Assembly (NCBI RefSeq): GCF_000738775.1
Contig: NZ_JPOC01000057.1
Location: 1 to 64,000, forward strand
Length of the DNA: 64,000 bases
Direction of reading: 5' to 3'
Origin: Prescottella defluvii
GTDB lineage: Bacteria > Actinomycetota > Actinomycetes > Mycobacteriales > Mycobacteriaceae
The translations under genes and the position numbers were made by a program. This document shows positions 17,362-27,042 of this stretch, piece by piece; within the stretch, counting starts at the first letter, position 1; each line of letters opens with the position of its first letter. The notes under the pieces were generated by a model that was not told the DNA's origin, did not search any database, and worked only from the letters and a program-made list of their open reading frames with translations.

Positions 17362-17607
17362 ATGACACAGGAGAACTCTCCCTACCGCAGCGCCGCGCGG
17401 GCAGGGCGGATGCTCGCGAACATTCTGGTGACCGCCACGCTCGCGGTGACGCCACTGGCAATCACCGCCACCACGGCCTCGGCTGACACTCAGCTGTTCG
17501 CGGGCGAGCAATCCGCGACAGCGGCGACTCAGGCCGGCGCCGACCGGACGGCCCCGTGCCGACGTTGGCAGAACCCGAACGCGTACGGGCACTGGCACTG
17601 CCGCTAG
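17362..17607 (+). CDS. Small secreted peptide, unknown function
   Basis: An 81-residue product. The start ATG follows GAAAGGA. After a basic N terminus (RSAARAGRM), residues 20-43 are hydrophobic and end in TTASA-DT, a good Sec signal peptide. The mature chain would be about 40 residues with two cysteines (C66 and C80), R/W-rich, ending CRRWQNPNAYGHWHCR. The cysteine pair could form a disulfide. No family is recognised; it might be a secreted structural or antimicrobial-like peptide. A tRNA gene lies downstream on the other strand. Confidence 0.65.
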   Translation: MTQENSPYRSAARAGRMLANILVTATLAVTPLAITATTASADTQLFAGEQSATAATQAGADRTAPCRRWQNPNAYGHWHCR

Positions 17608-17708
17608 CCCCCGCATCCACGGCCCATCCGACGGCAGCGGTCCCACCCACCGGAATGCGGTGGGCGGGACCGGCGGTGCCATGTGCAGCAGGACGTCGGG
17701 ACGGAGGG

Positions 17709-17782
17709 TGCCCCCAGTGGGACTCGAACCCACACTGCGCGGATTTTAAGTCCGCTGCCTCTGCCAATTGGGCTATGGGGGC
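17709..17782 (-). tRNA. tRNA-Leu (anticodon UAA), short variable arm
   Basis: The minus strand folds as a cloverleaf: acceptor GCCCCCA/TGGGGGC, anticodon stem GCGGA/TCCGC with loop CTTAAAA (anticodon TAA), T arm GTGGGTTCGAGTCCCAC, and discriminator A. CCA is not encoded. The variable arm is only GCAGT, whereas leucine tRNAs normally have a long class II arm. It would read UUA, a rare codon in such a GC-rich genome. Confidence 0.95.
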
Positions 17783-17860
17783 CCACCACCGGCCCGACTC
17801 CGGTGGCCACGACAGTGGAAAACCAAGGAACAGTGTAGGCGGATCAAACAGTGAGCTAAT

Positions 17861-18817
17861 TCACGACCCGCCCAGCGGGACCGACATTGCAATTCCGTCC
17901 AGAATGTCGTGTTCGCTGACGACGAGTTCGCCGATTCCCGCGCGCTGCGAAAACTCGTCGGCCAGAACAGCGGTGACGATCGCCCCGCCGCCGATCACGT
18001 CGACCCGGCCGGGGTGCATCGGGCCGAGGGCTGCGCGCTCGTCGTGGGTCATCGTCACGAGGCGGCGTGCGACGTCGTGCAGCTGGTCGATGCCGAGCCG
18101 GGACAGATGCACCCGCTCCGCGTCGTACTCGGGCAGGTCCTGCGCGACGGCGGACAGCGTGGTCATGGTGCCGGCAACGCCGACCCAGGTCCGAGCCCGC
18201 TCGACCGGAACCGTCGCGAACGCCTGCGCGAGCCGGTCCGATGCGAACGCGCGGGCGGACTCGATCTGCTCCGCGGTGGGCGGGTCGTCGTGCAGGCAGC
18301 GTTCCGTCACTCGCACACAGCCGACGTCGGTGGAGTACGCGGCGTGGACGCCGGCGGCGTCGCCGAGCACGATCTCGGTGGACCCGCCGCCGAGATCGAC
18401 CACGACGAACGGCCCCTCCGCCGGATCCAGTTCACCGACCGCACCGGCGAAGGACAGCCGCGCCTCCTCGTCACCGGTGATGACCTCGGCCTCGGCGCCG
18501 GATATCACGGCACCGAGAACCTCACGGGTCATCGCGAAGAAGTCCTCGCGGTTCGCGGCGTCACGGGTGGCCGACGTGGCGACCATCCGCACCGCCGTCG
18601 CCCCGGTGTCGCGGATGATGTCGGCGTACTCGGTCAGCGCGACGCGAGTCCGCTCGATCGCCTCGGGCGCGAACGCCCCGGTGGCGTCGACGCCCTGACC
18701 GAGTCGCACGATCCGCATCAGCCGGGTGACGTCGGTGAGTCGTCCGCTGTCGTCGGCATCCGCGACGAGCAGTCGGATCGAGTTGGTGCCGCAGTCGATC
18801 GCGGCGACCCTGGTCAC
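17861..18817 (-). CDS. ppx: Ppx/GppA family exopolyphosphatase
   Basis: A 318-residue actin-fold phosphatase that hydrolyses polyphosphate ends or pppGpp. P-loop 1 is AIDCGTNSIRLLVAD at the N terminus and P-loop 2 is VVVDLGGGSTEIVLG near residue 136; GVAGTMTTLSAV is also conserved. The protein lacks the C-terminal HD extension of E. coli Ppx, like the short mycobacterial Ppx (Rv1026). Its ATG overlaps the stop of the DUF501 gene by 4 bp, making it the last gene of the eno-ftsB-DUF501-ppx run. Confidence 0.93.
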   Translation of the reverse strand: MTRVAAIDCGTNSIRLLVADADDSGRLTDVTRLMRIVRLGQGVDATGAFAPEAIERTRVALTEYADIIRDTGATAVRMVATSATRDAANREDFFAMTREVLGAVISGAEAEVITGDEEARLSFAGAVGELDPAEGPFVVVDLGGGSTEIVLGDAAGVHAAYSTDVGCVRVTERCLHDDPPTAEQIESARAFASDRLAQAFATVPVERARTWVGVAGTMTTLSAVAQDLPEYDAERVHLSRLGIDQLHDVARRLVTMTHDERAALGPMHPGRVDVIGGGAIVTAVLADEFSQRAGIGELVVSEHDILDGIAMSVPLGGS

Positions 18818-19350
18818 TCGTGCTCTCCCGCCTCGCCGGGTCCGCGGTACTCGGGCCAGTCCGCGGGAATCGCGGTGCCGCGCAGCTTGCCTCGCGCGGC
18901 GAGTGCGACCGACTCGTCACCGAACGGGTTGACACCCGGCCCCTTCGCGAGCGCGTGCGCCATCAGGACGTGGAGGCACTTGACCCGGTCGGGCATGCCG
19001 CCGCCGGTGAAGTCGGTTCCCAGGGAGTCGATTTCGTTGCGCTCGGCAAGGTAGGACTCGTGGGCGCGACGGTACGCTGCGGCCAGTTCGGGATCGGTGC
19101 CGAGGCGCTCGGTCATCTCCCGCATCACGCCCGCGGACTCCTGCCGGCTGGCCTCGGCGGTGAGCCGGGGGTCCGTGAGGTAGTAGAGGGTGGGGAACGG
19201 CGTGCCGTCGGGCAGCCGGGGGGCCGTCTTCACGACGCCGGGCTGCCCGTCCGGGCAGCGGTAGGCGATCTCGAGGACGCCCCGCGGGGCGCGACCCAGC
19301 TGGGCCTCCACTGCGTCGAGGTCTTCCTGGGGGACGGACGATTCGCTCAC
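18814..19350 (-). CDS. DUF501 domain protein
   Basis: A 178-residue conserved actinobacterial protein (Rv1025-type). Typical blocks are RGVLEIAYRCPDGQPGVVKT, PTLYYLTDPRLT, and GGGMPDRVKCLHVLMAHALA with GPGVNPFGDE. Function is not established; the strict linkage with FtsB and Ppx suggests a role around cell envelope or polyphosphate metabolism, which is inference. GTG at 19350 forms a GTGA overlap with the FtsB stop, which fixes the start. Confidence 0.9.
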   Translation of the reverse strand: MSESSVPQEDLDAVEAQLGRAPRGVLEIAYRCPDGQPGVVKTAPRLPDGTPFPTLYYLTDPRLTAEASRQESAGVMREMTERLGTDPELAAAYRRAHESYLAERNEIDSLGTDFTGGGMPDRVKCLHVLMAHALAKGPGVNPFGDESVALAARGKLRGTAIPADWPEYRGPGEAGEHE

Positions 19351-20077
19351 CCGGTGGGTACTCCTGGTTCTTCTGGTGCGGGAGCCGGCACCACGGGGGT
19401 CGCCGGCGGTGTTTCTGGTTCGGGCTGGGCGGGCGCCGGCAGTTCGGTGAGCCGCTGCCACAGGTCGCTGTGCCACGCGCCGGTGGACGGCGGGGGCGGC
19501 GGCGCATCCTTCTGCGGGGGCTTGTAGTCGCCGGGCAACTGCACCTTGTACGGGGTTTCCCCGGGCCGGACCAGGCCGAGACGTTCTCTGCCCTGCGTGG
19601 CAATCCACGCGGGGTCCTCGATCTGTTCCTTCTGCTGCTGCAACTCGTCGAGCTGCCGTTCGAGATCCTGCTGCTCGGACGCGAGACGGTCCGCCTCGGT
19701 GCGTTGGGTCAGGTACGTGCGCAGCGGCATCGCGAGGGTGAGCGCCAATGCGCAGATCACGACGGCGAGGATGACTGCGCGACCCGTCGAGAGCCCGAAG
19801 AACGTGCGCTCGGACCGGGCCGGTGCCGACCGGCGTCCCGTGCCCGCTCGCGGCGAGCGGGCACGGGACCCAGCGGCACTACTGGCGGAAGGTCCGGTCG
19901 TGTCGCCGTCGGCGTCGAGTGAACTCGACGCGTCCGAGCCGACCCGCCCGGAGGCGGTAGGAGTGCCGGCACGGTTCCGACGGGGCCCGCGAGGGCCCTG
20001 CCCGGTTCCGGCACCGCTGCGACCGGGACGCCCACCCGGAGAGGGGCGCCCCGACCGCGACCTACCGCGCTGATTCA

Positions 20078-20078
<1 letters not shown>
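19347..20078 (-). CDS. Septum formation initiator, FtsB/DivIC-like
   Basis: A 243-residue membrane protein of the divisome. A long, disordered R/G/P-rich cytoplasmic N terminus (residues 1-95) precedes one transmembrane segment (AVILAVVICALALTLAM) and a coiled coil (EADRLASEQQDLERQLDELQ), followed by the conserved GRERLGLVRPGETPY. The P-rich periplasmic tail is probably flexible. FtsB partners FtsL and FtsQ in other bacteria. The start overlaps the eno stop by 1 bp (TGATG) and the stop overlaps DUF501, so translation is coupled along the operon. Confidence 0.9.
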
Positions 20079-21454
<1,376 letters not shown>

Positions 21455-21579
21455 CTACGGGCAGGCGACCACGGTGAGCCGCCGGATGCATAGTGCCAGG
21501 TCTGAGCCTAACCGGAGTAACCGACTCCCGTCCTGCGGCGCGCACGGCGTGGCCCTCGTCACGCCCGTCGCGGCGGTGG

Positions 21580-22410
21580 TCACCGACGCACCCCCACCGA
21601 GTAGGCCGCGGCTCGATCCCGGACGTCGAGCAGGTACTCCCCGGACAGGTTGTAGGCCATGAGTGCCGCCGTCCAGCCGTCCGCGGTGGTGAGGTCGCCG
21701 CCACGCGCGCACAGGTAGCGCGCCGCGGTGAGTGCGGCGTCGTCGATGTTGTCCGGGTCGACGGCTCCGTCCCCGTTGGCGTCGACGCCCCACCGGCCCC
21801 AGGTCTCCGGGATGAACTGGAGCGGCCCCATGGCGCGGTCGTGGGTGGCGTCGCCGTCCATCCTGCCGCGGTCGGTGTCGGGGATCTCCGCGACGCCGGG
21901 TGCGCCGTCGAGCGGGATTCCGCGGATCGGCGGCGAGACCTGCCCGCCGTCGTCGACGCGGGCGCCGCCGTGGGTGCCGTGCCTGCTTTCGACGGCGGCG
22001 ATGCCCGCGAGGGTCGTCCATCCGATGCCGCATTCGGGACGCGTCGCCGTCATGACGGCGGCCGCGTAGCCGTACGCCTCCATCGCGGTCGGGGAGATCG
22101 CCAGCGCGTCCGACAGCGGTGCCGCCCACTCCCGCAGCAGGTTCGCGGTCCGCCCGGCCGCGTTGATGTCGATCGGCGGGAGCGGCGCGCCGGGTCCCGG
22201 CGGAATGCCCTCGGGGATCTCGATCCGTGGCTTCCGCTGATCCAGCTCGTCGAGTCCGACCGCGAGGGTCACGACCGCGACCCCGACGAGGAGCGAGGAC
22301 GTCACGATCAGGAACGTGCGCAGCGGACGCCGCCGTTTCGGCGGTCGGGCCGGCGGCAGCCCCGGCGCGCGTGTCCGTGGATCCCCGGTACGCGTGGCGG
22401 CATCTCTCAT
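21580..22410 (-). CDS. Membrane-anchored lytic murein transglycosylase (SLT/MltB-like)
   Basis: A 276-residue exported muramidase-type enzyme. A proline/arginine-rich N terminus is followed by one transmembrane anchor (FLIVTSSLLVGVAVVTLAV). The lytic domain carries the catalytic glutamate in IAAVESRHGTHGG, then AMGPLQFIPETWGRWG and DGAVDPDNIDDAALTAARYLC, as in the mycobacterial LpqU/Rv1230c group. No lipobox is present. The start is uncertain: ATG at 22410, 22422 or 22425 are all possible, with weak ribosome sites. It lies upstream of eno on the same strand. Confidence 0.85.
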   Translation of the reverse strand: MRDAATRTGDPRTRAPGLPPARPPKRRRPLRTFLIVTSSLLVGVAVVTLAVGLDELDQRKPRIEIPEGIPPGPGAPLPPIDINAAGRTANLLREWAAPLSDALAISPTAMEAYGYAAAVMTATRPECGIGWTTLAGIAAVESRHGTHGGARVDDGGQVSPPIRGIPLDGAPGVAEIPDTDRGRMDGDATHDRAMGPLQFIPETWGRWGVDANGDGAVDPDNIDDAALTAARYLCARGGDLTTADGWTAALMAYNLSGEYLLDVRDRAAAYSVGVRR

Positions 22411-22546
22411 CACGCCGTCCATCATCCAGACCGCGCGGTCGTGACGCTCGCCGGATTCAGGACCAACTCCCCATTTCGGACAAAAACACCTGGTGGGGGG
22501 TGGTTTTCGGGCGGCCTTAGGGGATGCTACTTTCGGCGTGGTCGCT

Positions 22547-22566
22547 CCAGGTTTGCCTTGCCTATC
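22547..22566. promoter_or_regulatory. DtxR/IdeR-like iron box upstream of efeU
   Basis: AGGTTTGCCTTGCCTA at 22549-22564 agrees at most positions with the actinobacterial iron-box consensus TTAGGTTAGGCTAACCTAA. It lies about 40 bp upstream of the efeU start, where a repressor could block transcription when iron is sufficient. The match was judged by eye. Confidence 0.55.
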
Positions 22567-22604
22567 CTGCACCGGCCGTCCGACTCGAATCAGGAGACGC
22601 CGAA

Positions 22605-23498
22605 GTGTCACTTCTCGCCGCCGGTGCCGACGCACCGTCCATCGCGACACAGTTGTTCGGCAGCGGCCTGATCGGTGTCCGGGAGGGGCTCGAGACCGGC
22701 ATCGTGGTGATGATCCTGGTCGCGTTCCTGGTCAAGTCCGAGCGTCGTGACGCCCTCAAGTGGGTGTGGGTGGGCGTCGGCGCGGCGGTCGCGATGGTCG
22801 TCGCGATCTTCGTCGGCATCCACTTCGGCACCTCCACCGTCACCGGGACGGCCGCCGAACTCATCAGTGGTCTCGCGTCGCTCGTCGCGGTGGGCATCGT
22901 CACGGCGATGGTGTTGTGGATGCGCACCGCCGCCGCGTCCATCTCGGGCCACCTGCGCGTCGGAATGAACCGTGCGCTGGCCGTCGGGCCGGTGGCCGTC
23001 GCGGCGATGGCCTTCTTCGCCGTCGGCCGGGAGGGCGTCGAAACGGCACTGCTGCTGGTCGGCTACGCCGAGAACACCGCCGGTAGCGCGTGGCCGCTGC
23101 TCGGTCTACTGCTCGGCATCGCGGTCGCCGCAGTCCTCACCGTCCTGCTGTACGTCGGCGCCGTACGCATCGACTTCGCCCGCTTCTTCCGCTACACCGG
23201 CGCGTTCCTCGTGGTGGTGGCGGCGGGCATCCTCGCCTACGGCGTGCGGGCACTGCAGATCGCCGGATGGCTGCCCGGCGGTTCCACGATCGCGTTCGAC
23301 ATCTCGTCGGTCTTCGACACCTCCAGCTGGTACGGCACCGTCCTGTCGGGCATCTTCAACTTCCGGCCCGACCCGACGGTGTTCCAGCTCGTCGCGTGGG
23401 TCGCGTACCTCGCGATCGTACTGCCGCTGTTCCTGCGCCCGGTCCCCGCCCGGCCGAAGCCCGCTGCCGCACAAGACTCCTCGCTCACCGTTTCCTGA
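22605..23498 (+). CDS. efeU: Iron permease EfeU (FTR1 family)
   Basis: A 297-residue inner-membrane permease for ferric or ferrous iron. Seven hydrophobic segments are visible, and the two iron-binding REXXE motifs are REGLE near residue 26 and REGVE near residue 141, as in yeast Ftr1p and E. coli EfeU. GTG at 22605 is chosen because AGGAG lies 8 nt upstream; the longer open frame would start without similarity. First gene of efeUOB, behind a DtxR-like box. Confidence 0.95.
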   Translation: MSLLAAGADAPSIATQLFGSGLIGVREGLETGIVVMILVAFLVKSERRDALKWVWVGVGAAVAMVVAIFVGIHFGTSTVTGTAAELISGLASLVAVGIVTAMVLWMRTAAASISGHLRVGMNRALAVGPVAVAAMAFFAVGREGVETALLLVGYAENTAGSAWPLLGLLLGIAVAAVLTVLLYVGAVRIDFARFFRYTGAFLVVVAAGILAYGVRALQIAGWLPGGSTIAFDISSVFDTSSWYGTVLSGIFNFRPDPTVFQLVAWVAYLAIVLPLFLRPVPARPKPAAAQDSSLTVS

Positions 23499-23510
23499 AA
23501 GGTTCCGCCC

Positions 23511-24641
23511 GTGCGTCGTTCCACCTCCGCGCTCGCCCTGCTCGCGATCGCTCCCCTCGCCCTCGCCGCGTGCACATCCAAGTCGGCCGCGGGCGACGAG
23601 GCGATCGTGGTGACCGCCACCGACACCTCGTGCGAGATCTCGGGCAGCACCGCCGAGACCGGGAACACCACGTTCTCGATCACCAACAACGGCGCCAAGG
23701 TCACCGAGTTCTACGTCTTCGGTGACGGCGACCGGGTGATGGGCGAGGTCGAGAACGTCGGCCCGGGACTGACCCGTCAGCTGATCGTCAATCTCGCCGA
23801 GCCCGGGACCTACCACACCGCGTGCAAGCCGGGCATGGTCGGCGACGGGATCCGCACCGCCTTCACCGTCACCGGCGACTCGGTGGCCGCGACGGACTCC
23901 GACGGTCGCCTCGCCGAGGCGGCCGCCGGATACAAGCGCTACGTCGACAGCCAGCTCACCGCCCTGCAGGAGACCGTCACCACGTTCGTGGCCGCGATCA
24001 AGGCCGGTGACGTCGCCGCAGCGAAGGCGCAGTACCCGCTCACCCGTACCTATTACGAGCGCATCGAGCCGATCGCCGAGAGCTTCCCCGACGATCTCGA
24101 TCCGCGGATCGACCTGCGCGAGGTGGACGTCGAACCGGGCTGGAACTGGACCGGCTTCCACCGTCTCGAGAAGGACCTGTGGGTGGCGGGACTGCAGCCC
24201 GACACGAACGCGATCGCCGACCAGCTCGTCGCCGACATCCAGGAACTCGCCGACGGCGTGGCCGCGCCGGACTTCGTCGTCGACCCGATCCAGGTGGCCG
24301 GCGGGGCGCAGACCCTGCTCGACGAGATCGCGCGCACCAAGATCACCGGCGAGGAGGACATCTTCTCGCACACCGATCTGTACGACTTCCAGGCGAACGC
24401 GGACGGGTCGCAGGCCGCGATCGCGGCGCTGCGTCCGATCCTCGACGAACGCAACCCGGAACTGGCCGGACGCATCGACCAGCGGTTCGCCGAACTGGAC
24501 CAGGCGCTCGCGCAGTTCCGCCAGGCCGACGGCTTCGTCTCGTACGACACCGTGACCGAGCCGCAGCGTCAGGCGCTGTCCCAGAAGATCGACGCGCTGT
24601 CCGCCGAAGTGAGCCAGGTGCAGGGTGTCGTCGCCGGATAG
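23511..24641 (+). CDS. efeO: Iron uptake lipoprotein EfeO (cupredoxin plus M75)
   Basis: A 376-residue exported lipoprotein with lipobox LAAC (C21). Residues 30-120 form a cupredoxin-like domain, and the rest is the M75/imelysin-like helical domain with YPLTRTYYERIEPIAESF and WTGFHRLEKDLW, including the HxxE metal motif. It binds iron outside the membrane and hands it to EfeU. GTG start 12 bp after efeU. It overlaps efeB by 17 bp. Confidence 0.93.
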   Translation: MRRSTSALALLAIAPLALAACTSKSAAGDEAIVVTATDTSCEISGSTAETGNTTFSITNNGAKVTEFYVFGDGDRVMGEVENVGPGLTRQLIVNLAEPGTYHTACKPGMVGDGIRTAFTVTGDSVAATDSDGRLAEAAAGYKRYVDSQLTALQETVTTFVAAIKAGDVAAAKAQYPLTRTYYERIEPIAESFPDDLDPRIDLREVDVEPGWNWTGFHRLEKDLWVAGLQPDTNAIADQLVADIQELADGVAAPDFVVDPIQVAGGAQTLLDEIARTKITGEEDIFSHTDLYDFQANADGSQAAIAALRPILDERNPELAGRIDQRFAELDQALAQFRQADGFVSYDTVTEPQRQALSQKIDALSAEVSQVQGVVAG

Positions 24642-25893
24642 GGGTCTGTCCCGGCGACGACTGTTCGGGGCAGTCGGAGCAGTCGGAGCGGGCGCGGTAC
24701 TGGCCGGGGCCGGCGCCACGGCGGGACGGCTGACCGCGCCCGCTGCGGCCGAATCGACAACGCAGACAGTGGCTTTCCGAGGCGTCAACCAGGCAGGGAT
24801 CGTCACGCCCGCGCAGGATCGCATGCACTTCGTCGCGTTCGACGTCATCACCGAGTCACGCGACGAACTGGTGGCGATGCTGCAGAAGTGGACCGAGATG
24901 GCCGAGCGGATGACCGCGGGTGAGGAGGCCGCCGCCGACGGCGCGGTCGGCGCCGGCGAGTACAAGCCTCCCAGCGACACCGGTGAGGCAACGGACCTGC
25001 ATGCGTCGAAGCTGACGCTGACGATCGGGTTCGGTCCGTCGCTCTTCGAGGCGAACGGCAAGGATCGATTCGGGATCGCCGACAGGAAGCCGGCCGCGCT
25101 GGTGGACCTGCCGAAGTTCACCGGCGACGCGCTCGAACCGGCCCGCTCGGGCGGCGACATCGCGATCCAGGCCTGCGCCGACGACCCGCAGGTCGCGGTG
25201 CACGCGGTGCGCAACCTGGCGCGCGTCGGTTTCGGCGTCGTCGCGGTCCGCTGGTCGCAGCTGGGGTTCGGCCGCACGTCGTCGACGTCCACGAGTCAGA
25301 CGACGCCGCGAAACCTGTTCGGCTTCAAGGACGGGACCCGCAACATCAAGGCCGAGGACCCGGCGGCGGTATCGGAGTTCGTGTGGGTCGATCCCGCCGA
25401 CGATCAGGCCTGGATGGCGGGCGGTTCCTACCTGGTGGCGAGGCGCATCCGCATGCTGATCGAGCCGTGGGACCGCACCACCCTGCACGAGCAGGAGCGG
25501 GTGTTCGGCCGGAGCAAGGGCAGCGGCGCACCGCTGGGGCGGAAGGACGAGTTCGACGACCTCCAACTCGACGCCAAGGGTGCCGGCGGCAGGCCGGTGA
25601 TCGATGCCGACGCGCACGTGCGGTTGGCGTCGGCCGAGGAGTTGGGCGGCATCCAGATCCTGCGCCGCGGCTACAACTTCACTGACGGCACAGACGGTTT
25701 CGGCCACCTCGACGCCGGACTGTTCTTCATCGCGTACTGCCGCGACCCACAGAAGCAGTTCGTGCCGATGCAGCAGAGCCTGGCCCGCAACGACGCGCTG
25801 AACGAGTACATCAAGCACGTCGGCTCCGCGGTCTTCGCGGTCCCGCCGGGTATCGGCGACGGCGACTACTGGGGGTCGACGCTGTTCACGTGA
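24625..25893 (+). CDS. efeB: Deferrochelatase/DyP peroxidase EfeB
   Basis: A 422-residue haem peroxidase of the dye-decolorising family. It is exported by the Tat route: LSRRRLFGAVGAVGAG near residue 8 is a clear twin-arginine signal. The DyP motif GFKDGTRN with the catalytic aspartate lies near residue 235, and RRGYNFTDG plus GLFFIAYCRDPQKQF follow. In E. coli EfeB is periplasmic, oxidises ferrous iron and may release iron from haem. GTG start within efeO indicates coupled translation. Confidence 0.93.
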   Translation: MSSPDRGLSRRRLFGAVGAVGAGAVLAGAGATAGRLTAPAAAESTTQTVAFRGVNQAGIVTPAQDRMHFVAFDVITESRDELVAMLQKWTEMAERMTAGEEAAADGAVGAGEYKPPSDTGEATDLHASKLTLTIGFGPSLFEANGKDRFGIADRKPAALVDLPKFTGDALEPARSGGDIAIQACADDPQVAVHAVRNLARVGFGVVAVRWSQLGFGRTSSTSTSQTTPRNLFGFKDGTRNIKAEDPAAVSEFVWVDPADDQAWMAGGSYLVARRIRMLIEPWDRTTLHEQERVFGRSKGSGAPLGRKDEFDDLQLDAKGAGGRPVIDADAHVRLASAEELGGIQILRRGYNFTDGTDGFGHLDAGLFFIAYCRDPQKQFVPMQQSLARNDALNEYIKHVGSAVFAVPPGIGDGDYWGSTLFT

Positions 25894-26003
25894 GGAAACA
25901 CGCTCGGTACGTTCCGGCGGACCGATCTCGCGCTTGAACGAGCGGGTATCCGCATTTCGCCCTACGGTGACGGGATCGAACCGATTCGGACAAAGGGGCG
26001 CAC

Positions 26004-26744
26004 ATGCAGAGCCAGTTCGACGAACTCGCCGATCTCTACGAGGGCATGGCCGGCTGGCCCTTCAGACGGCACCTCGAGATCCCCAACGTCCTGGCCGCCC
26101 TCGGGGATCTGGAAGGACGCGATGTCCTCGACTTCGGTTGCGGCAACGGCATGTACTCGCGGTGGCTGAAAGAACAGGGCGCACGGGTGGTCGGCTACGA
26201 CGTCTCCGACGGCATGCTCGACTACGCCCGCCGGTGGGAGGCGAGCAGCCCACGCGACATCTCGTTCACCTCCGATCTCACCGACGATCTGGAGGGGTGC
26301 TTCGATCTGATCCTGGCCGTGTACGTGTTGCCGTACGCCACCACCAGGGCCGAACTCCACGACATGTGCGCCCAGATGGCACGACCGCTCCGTCCGGGCG
26401 GACGTCTCGTCACCCTGCCGATCCATCCCGACTATGTCCGGGATCCGTCGTACTACGAGCGCTACGGCTTCCGGCTGACCCCGATCGGCCCGGACGGGGA
26501 CGGCAGCAGCGTCAAGCTCGACCTCTTCGACCCGTCGAACCACGAAGCCGACGAGGACACCGTCACTGCGTACGTGTGGAACAGGCCGAGCATCGACGAC
26601 GCCATGCACACCGCCGGATTCCAGCTGGTCCAGTGGCTCGACCATGCCCAGGTGCGGACACCGGAGGCGGACGCCGAAGCAGACCTGCTGCGCGGCTACT
26701 GGGAGAAGCCGCACGCTGCCATCCTCAACTGCCGCAAGCAGTGA
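26004..26744 (+). CDS. Class I SAM-dependent methyltransferase
   Basis: A 246-residue protein with a Rossmann methyltransferase fold. Motif I is VLDFGCGNGMYSRWL near residue 40, followed by GYDVSDGMLDYARR, and LRPGGRLVTLPIHPDY as motif III. It resembles toxoflavin/ubiquinone-type small-molecule methyltransferases, but the acceptor is unknown. AAAGGGG lies 6 nt before ATG. It sits between efeB and the ABC-F gene on the same strand; a promoter-like sequence at its 3' end suggests the ABC-F gene is transcribed separately. Confidence 0.85.
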   Translation: MQSQFDELADLYEGMAGWPFRRHLEIPNVLAALGDLEGRDVLDFGCGNGMYSRWLKEQGARVVGYDVSDGMLDYARRWEASSPRDISFTSDLTDDLEGCFDLILAVYVLPYATTRAELHDMCAQMARPLRPGGRLVTLPIHPDYVRDPSYYERYGFRLTPIGPDGDGSSVKLDLFDPSNHEADEDTVTAYVWNRPSIDDAMHTAGFQLVQWLDHAQVRTPEADAEADLLRGYWEKPHAAILNCRKQ

Positions 26745-26768
26745 CCGTCCGGGCGACGCTGATAGAGT
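26741..26768 (+). promoter_or_regulatory. Candidate sigma-70 promoter of the ABC-F leader
   Basis: GTGACC (26741-26746) and TAGAGT (26763-26768) are separated by 16 bp and resemble actinobacterial -35 and -10 elements. The predicted start point, about 26775, coincides with an ATG, so the first short ORF may be leaderless. The -35 element overlaps the end of the methyltransferase gene. Confidence 0.45.
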
Positions 26769-26775
26769 GCCGCTC

Positions 26776-26802
26776 ATGGACATCGAGGTCGACAAAATCT
26801 AG
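26776..26802 (+). CDS. Leader micro-ORF 1 (MDIEVDKI)
   Basis: An eight-codon frame starting at or next to the predicted transcription start, stopping directly before a hairpin at 26803-26821. Its place in a long leader of an ABC-F gene suggests a ribosome-sensing role as in attenuation leaders. No ribosome site is visible, which fits a leaderless frame. Existence is inferred from position only. Confidence 0.3.
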   Translation: MDIEVDKI

Positions 26803-26821
26803 CCACCGGACTTGCCGGTGG
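26803..26821 (+). terminator. Leader hairpin CCACCGG/CCGGTGG
   Basis: 7-bp perfect stem with a 5-nt loop, starting at the base after the stop of micro-ORF 1. It may end the methyltransferase transcript or act as an attenuator in the ABC-F leader. Confidence 0.55.
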
Positions 26822-26932
26822 CGTTGCCGATCGGGCGCGGACCGCGCCTCGGCTGACGACCCATGCCCATTTCAGGGCTCCCTTCCCCGGCACTTCCGGC
26901 TCGCGCCGATCACGCTTCCCGTGTGCACAGCG

Positions 26933-27010
26933 ATGTCGACCCACCCGTACGACGCATGCTTGCCCGTCCCGGCGACCTCTCGTGATCGGTCGTTCCCTCA
27001 GCCCTGCTGA
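26933..27010 (+). CDS. Leader ORF 2 (25 residues) before the ABC-F gene
   Basis: Encodes a 25-residue peptide beginning MSTHPYDACLPV and ending FPQPC. Its stop (27008-27010) lies inside a 12-bp palindrome TGCTGATCAGCA (27005-27016) and 32 nt before the ABC-F start. Only a poor ribosome site precedes it. The spacing is typical of leader peptides that control antibiotic-resistance ABC-F genes; this is inference from context. Confidence 0.4.
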   Translation: MSTHPYDACLPVPATSRDRSFPQPC

Positions 27011-27017
27011 TCAGCAA

Positions 27018-27031
27018 CCTTTCACGAAAGG
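27018..27031 (+). promoter_or_regulatory. RBS-sequestering hairpin of the ABC-F gene
   Basis: CCTTT and AAAGG pair around a CACG loop. The right arm is part of the AAAGGGA ribosome site that serves the ATG at 27043, so the hairpin would hide it until opened, for example by a ribosome stalled on the leader ORF. Confidence 0.45.
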
Positions 27032-27042
27032 GACGGCAACGC

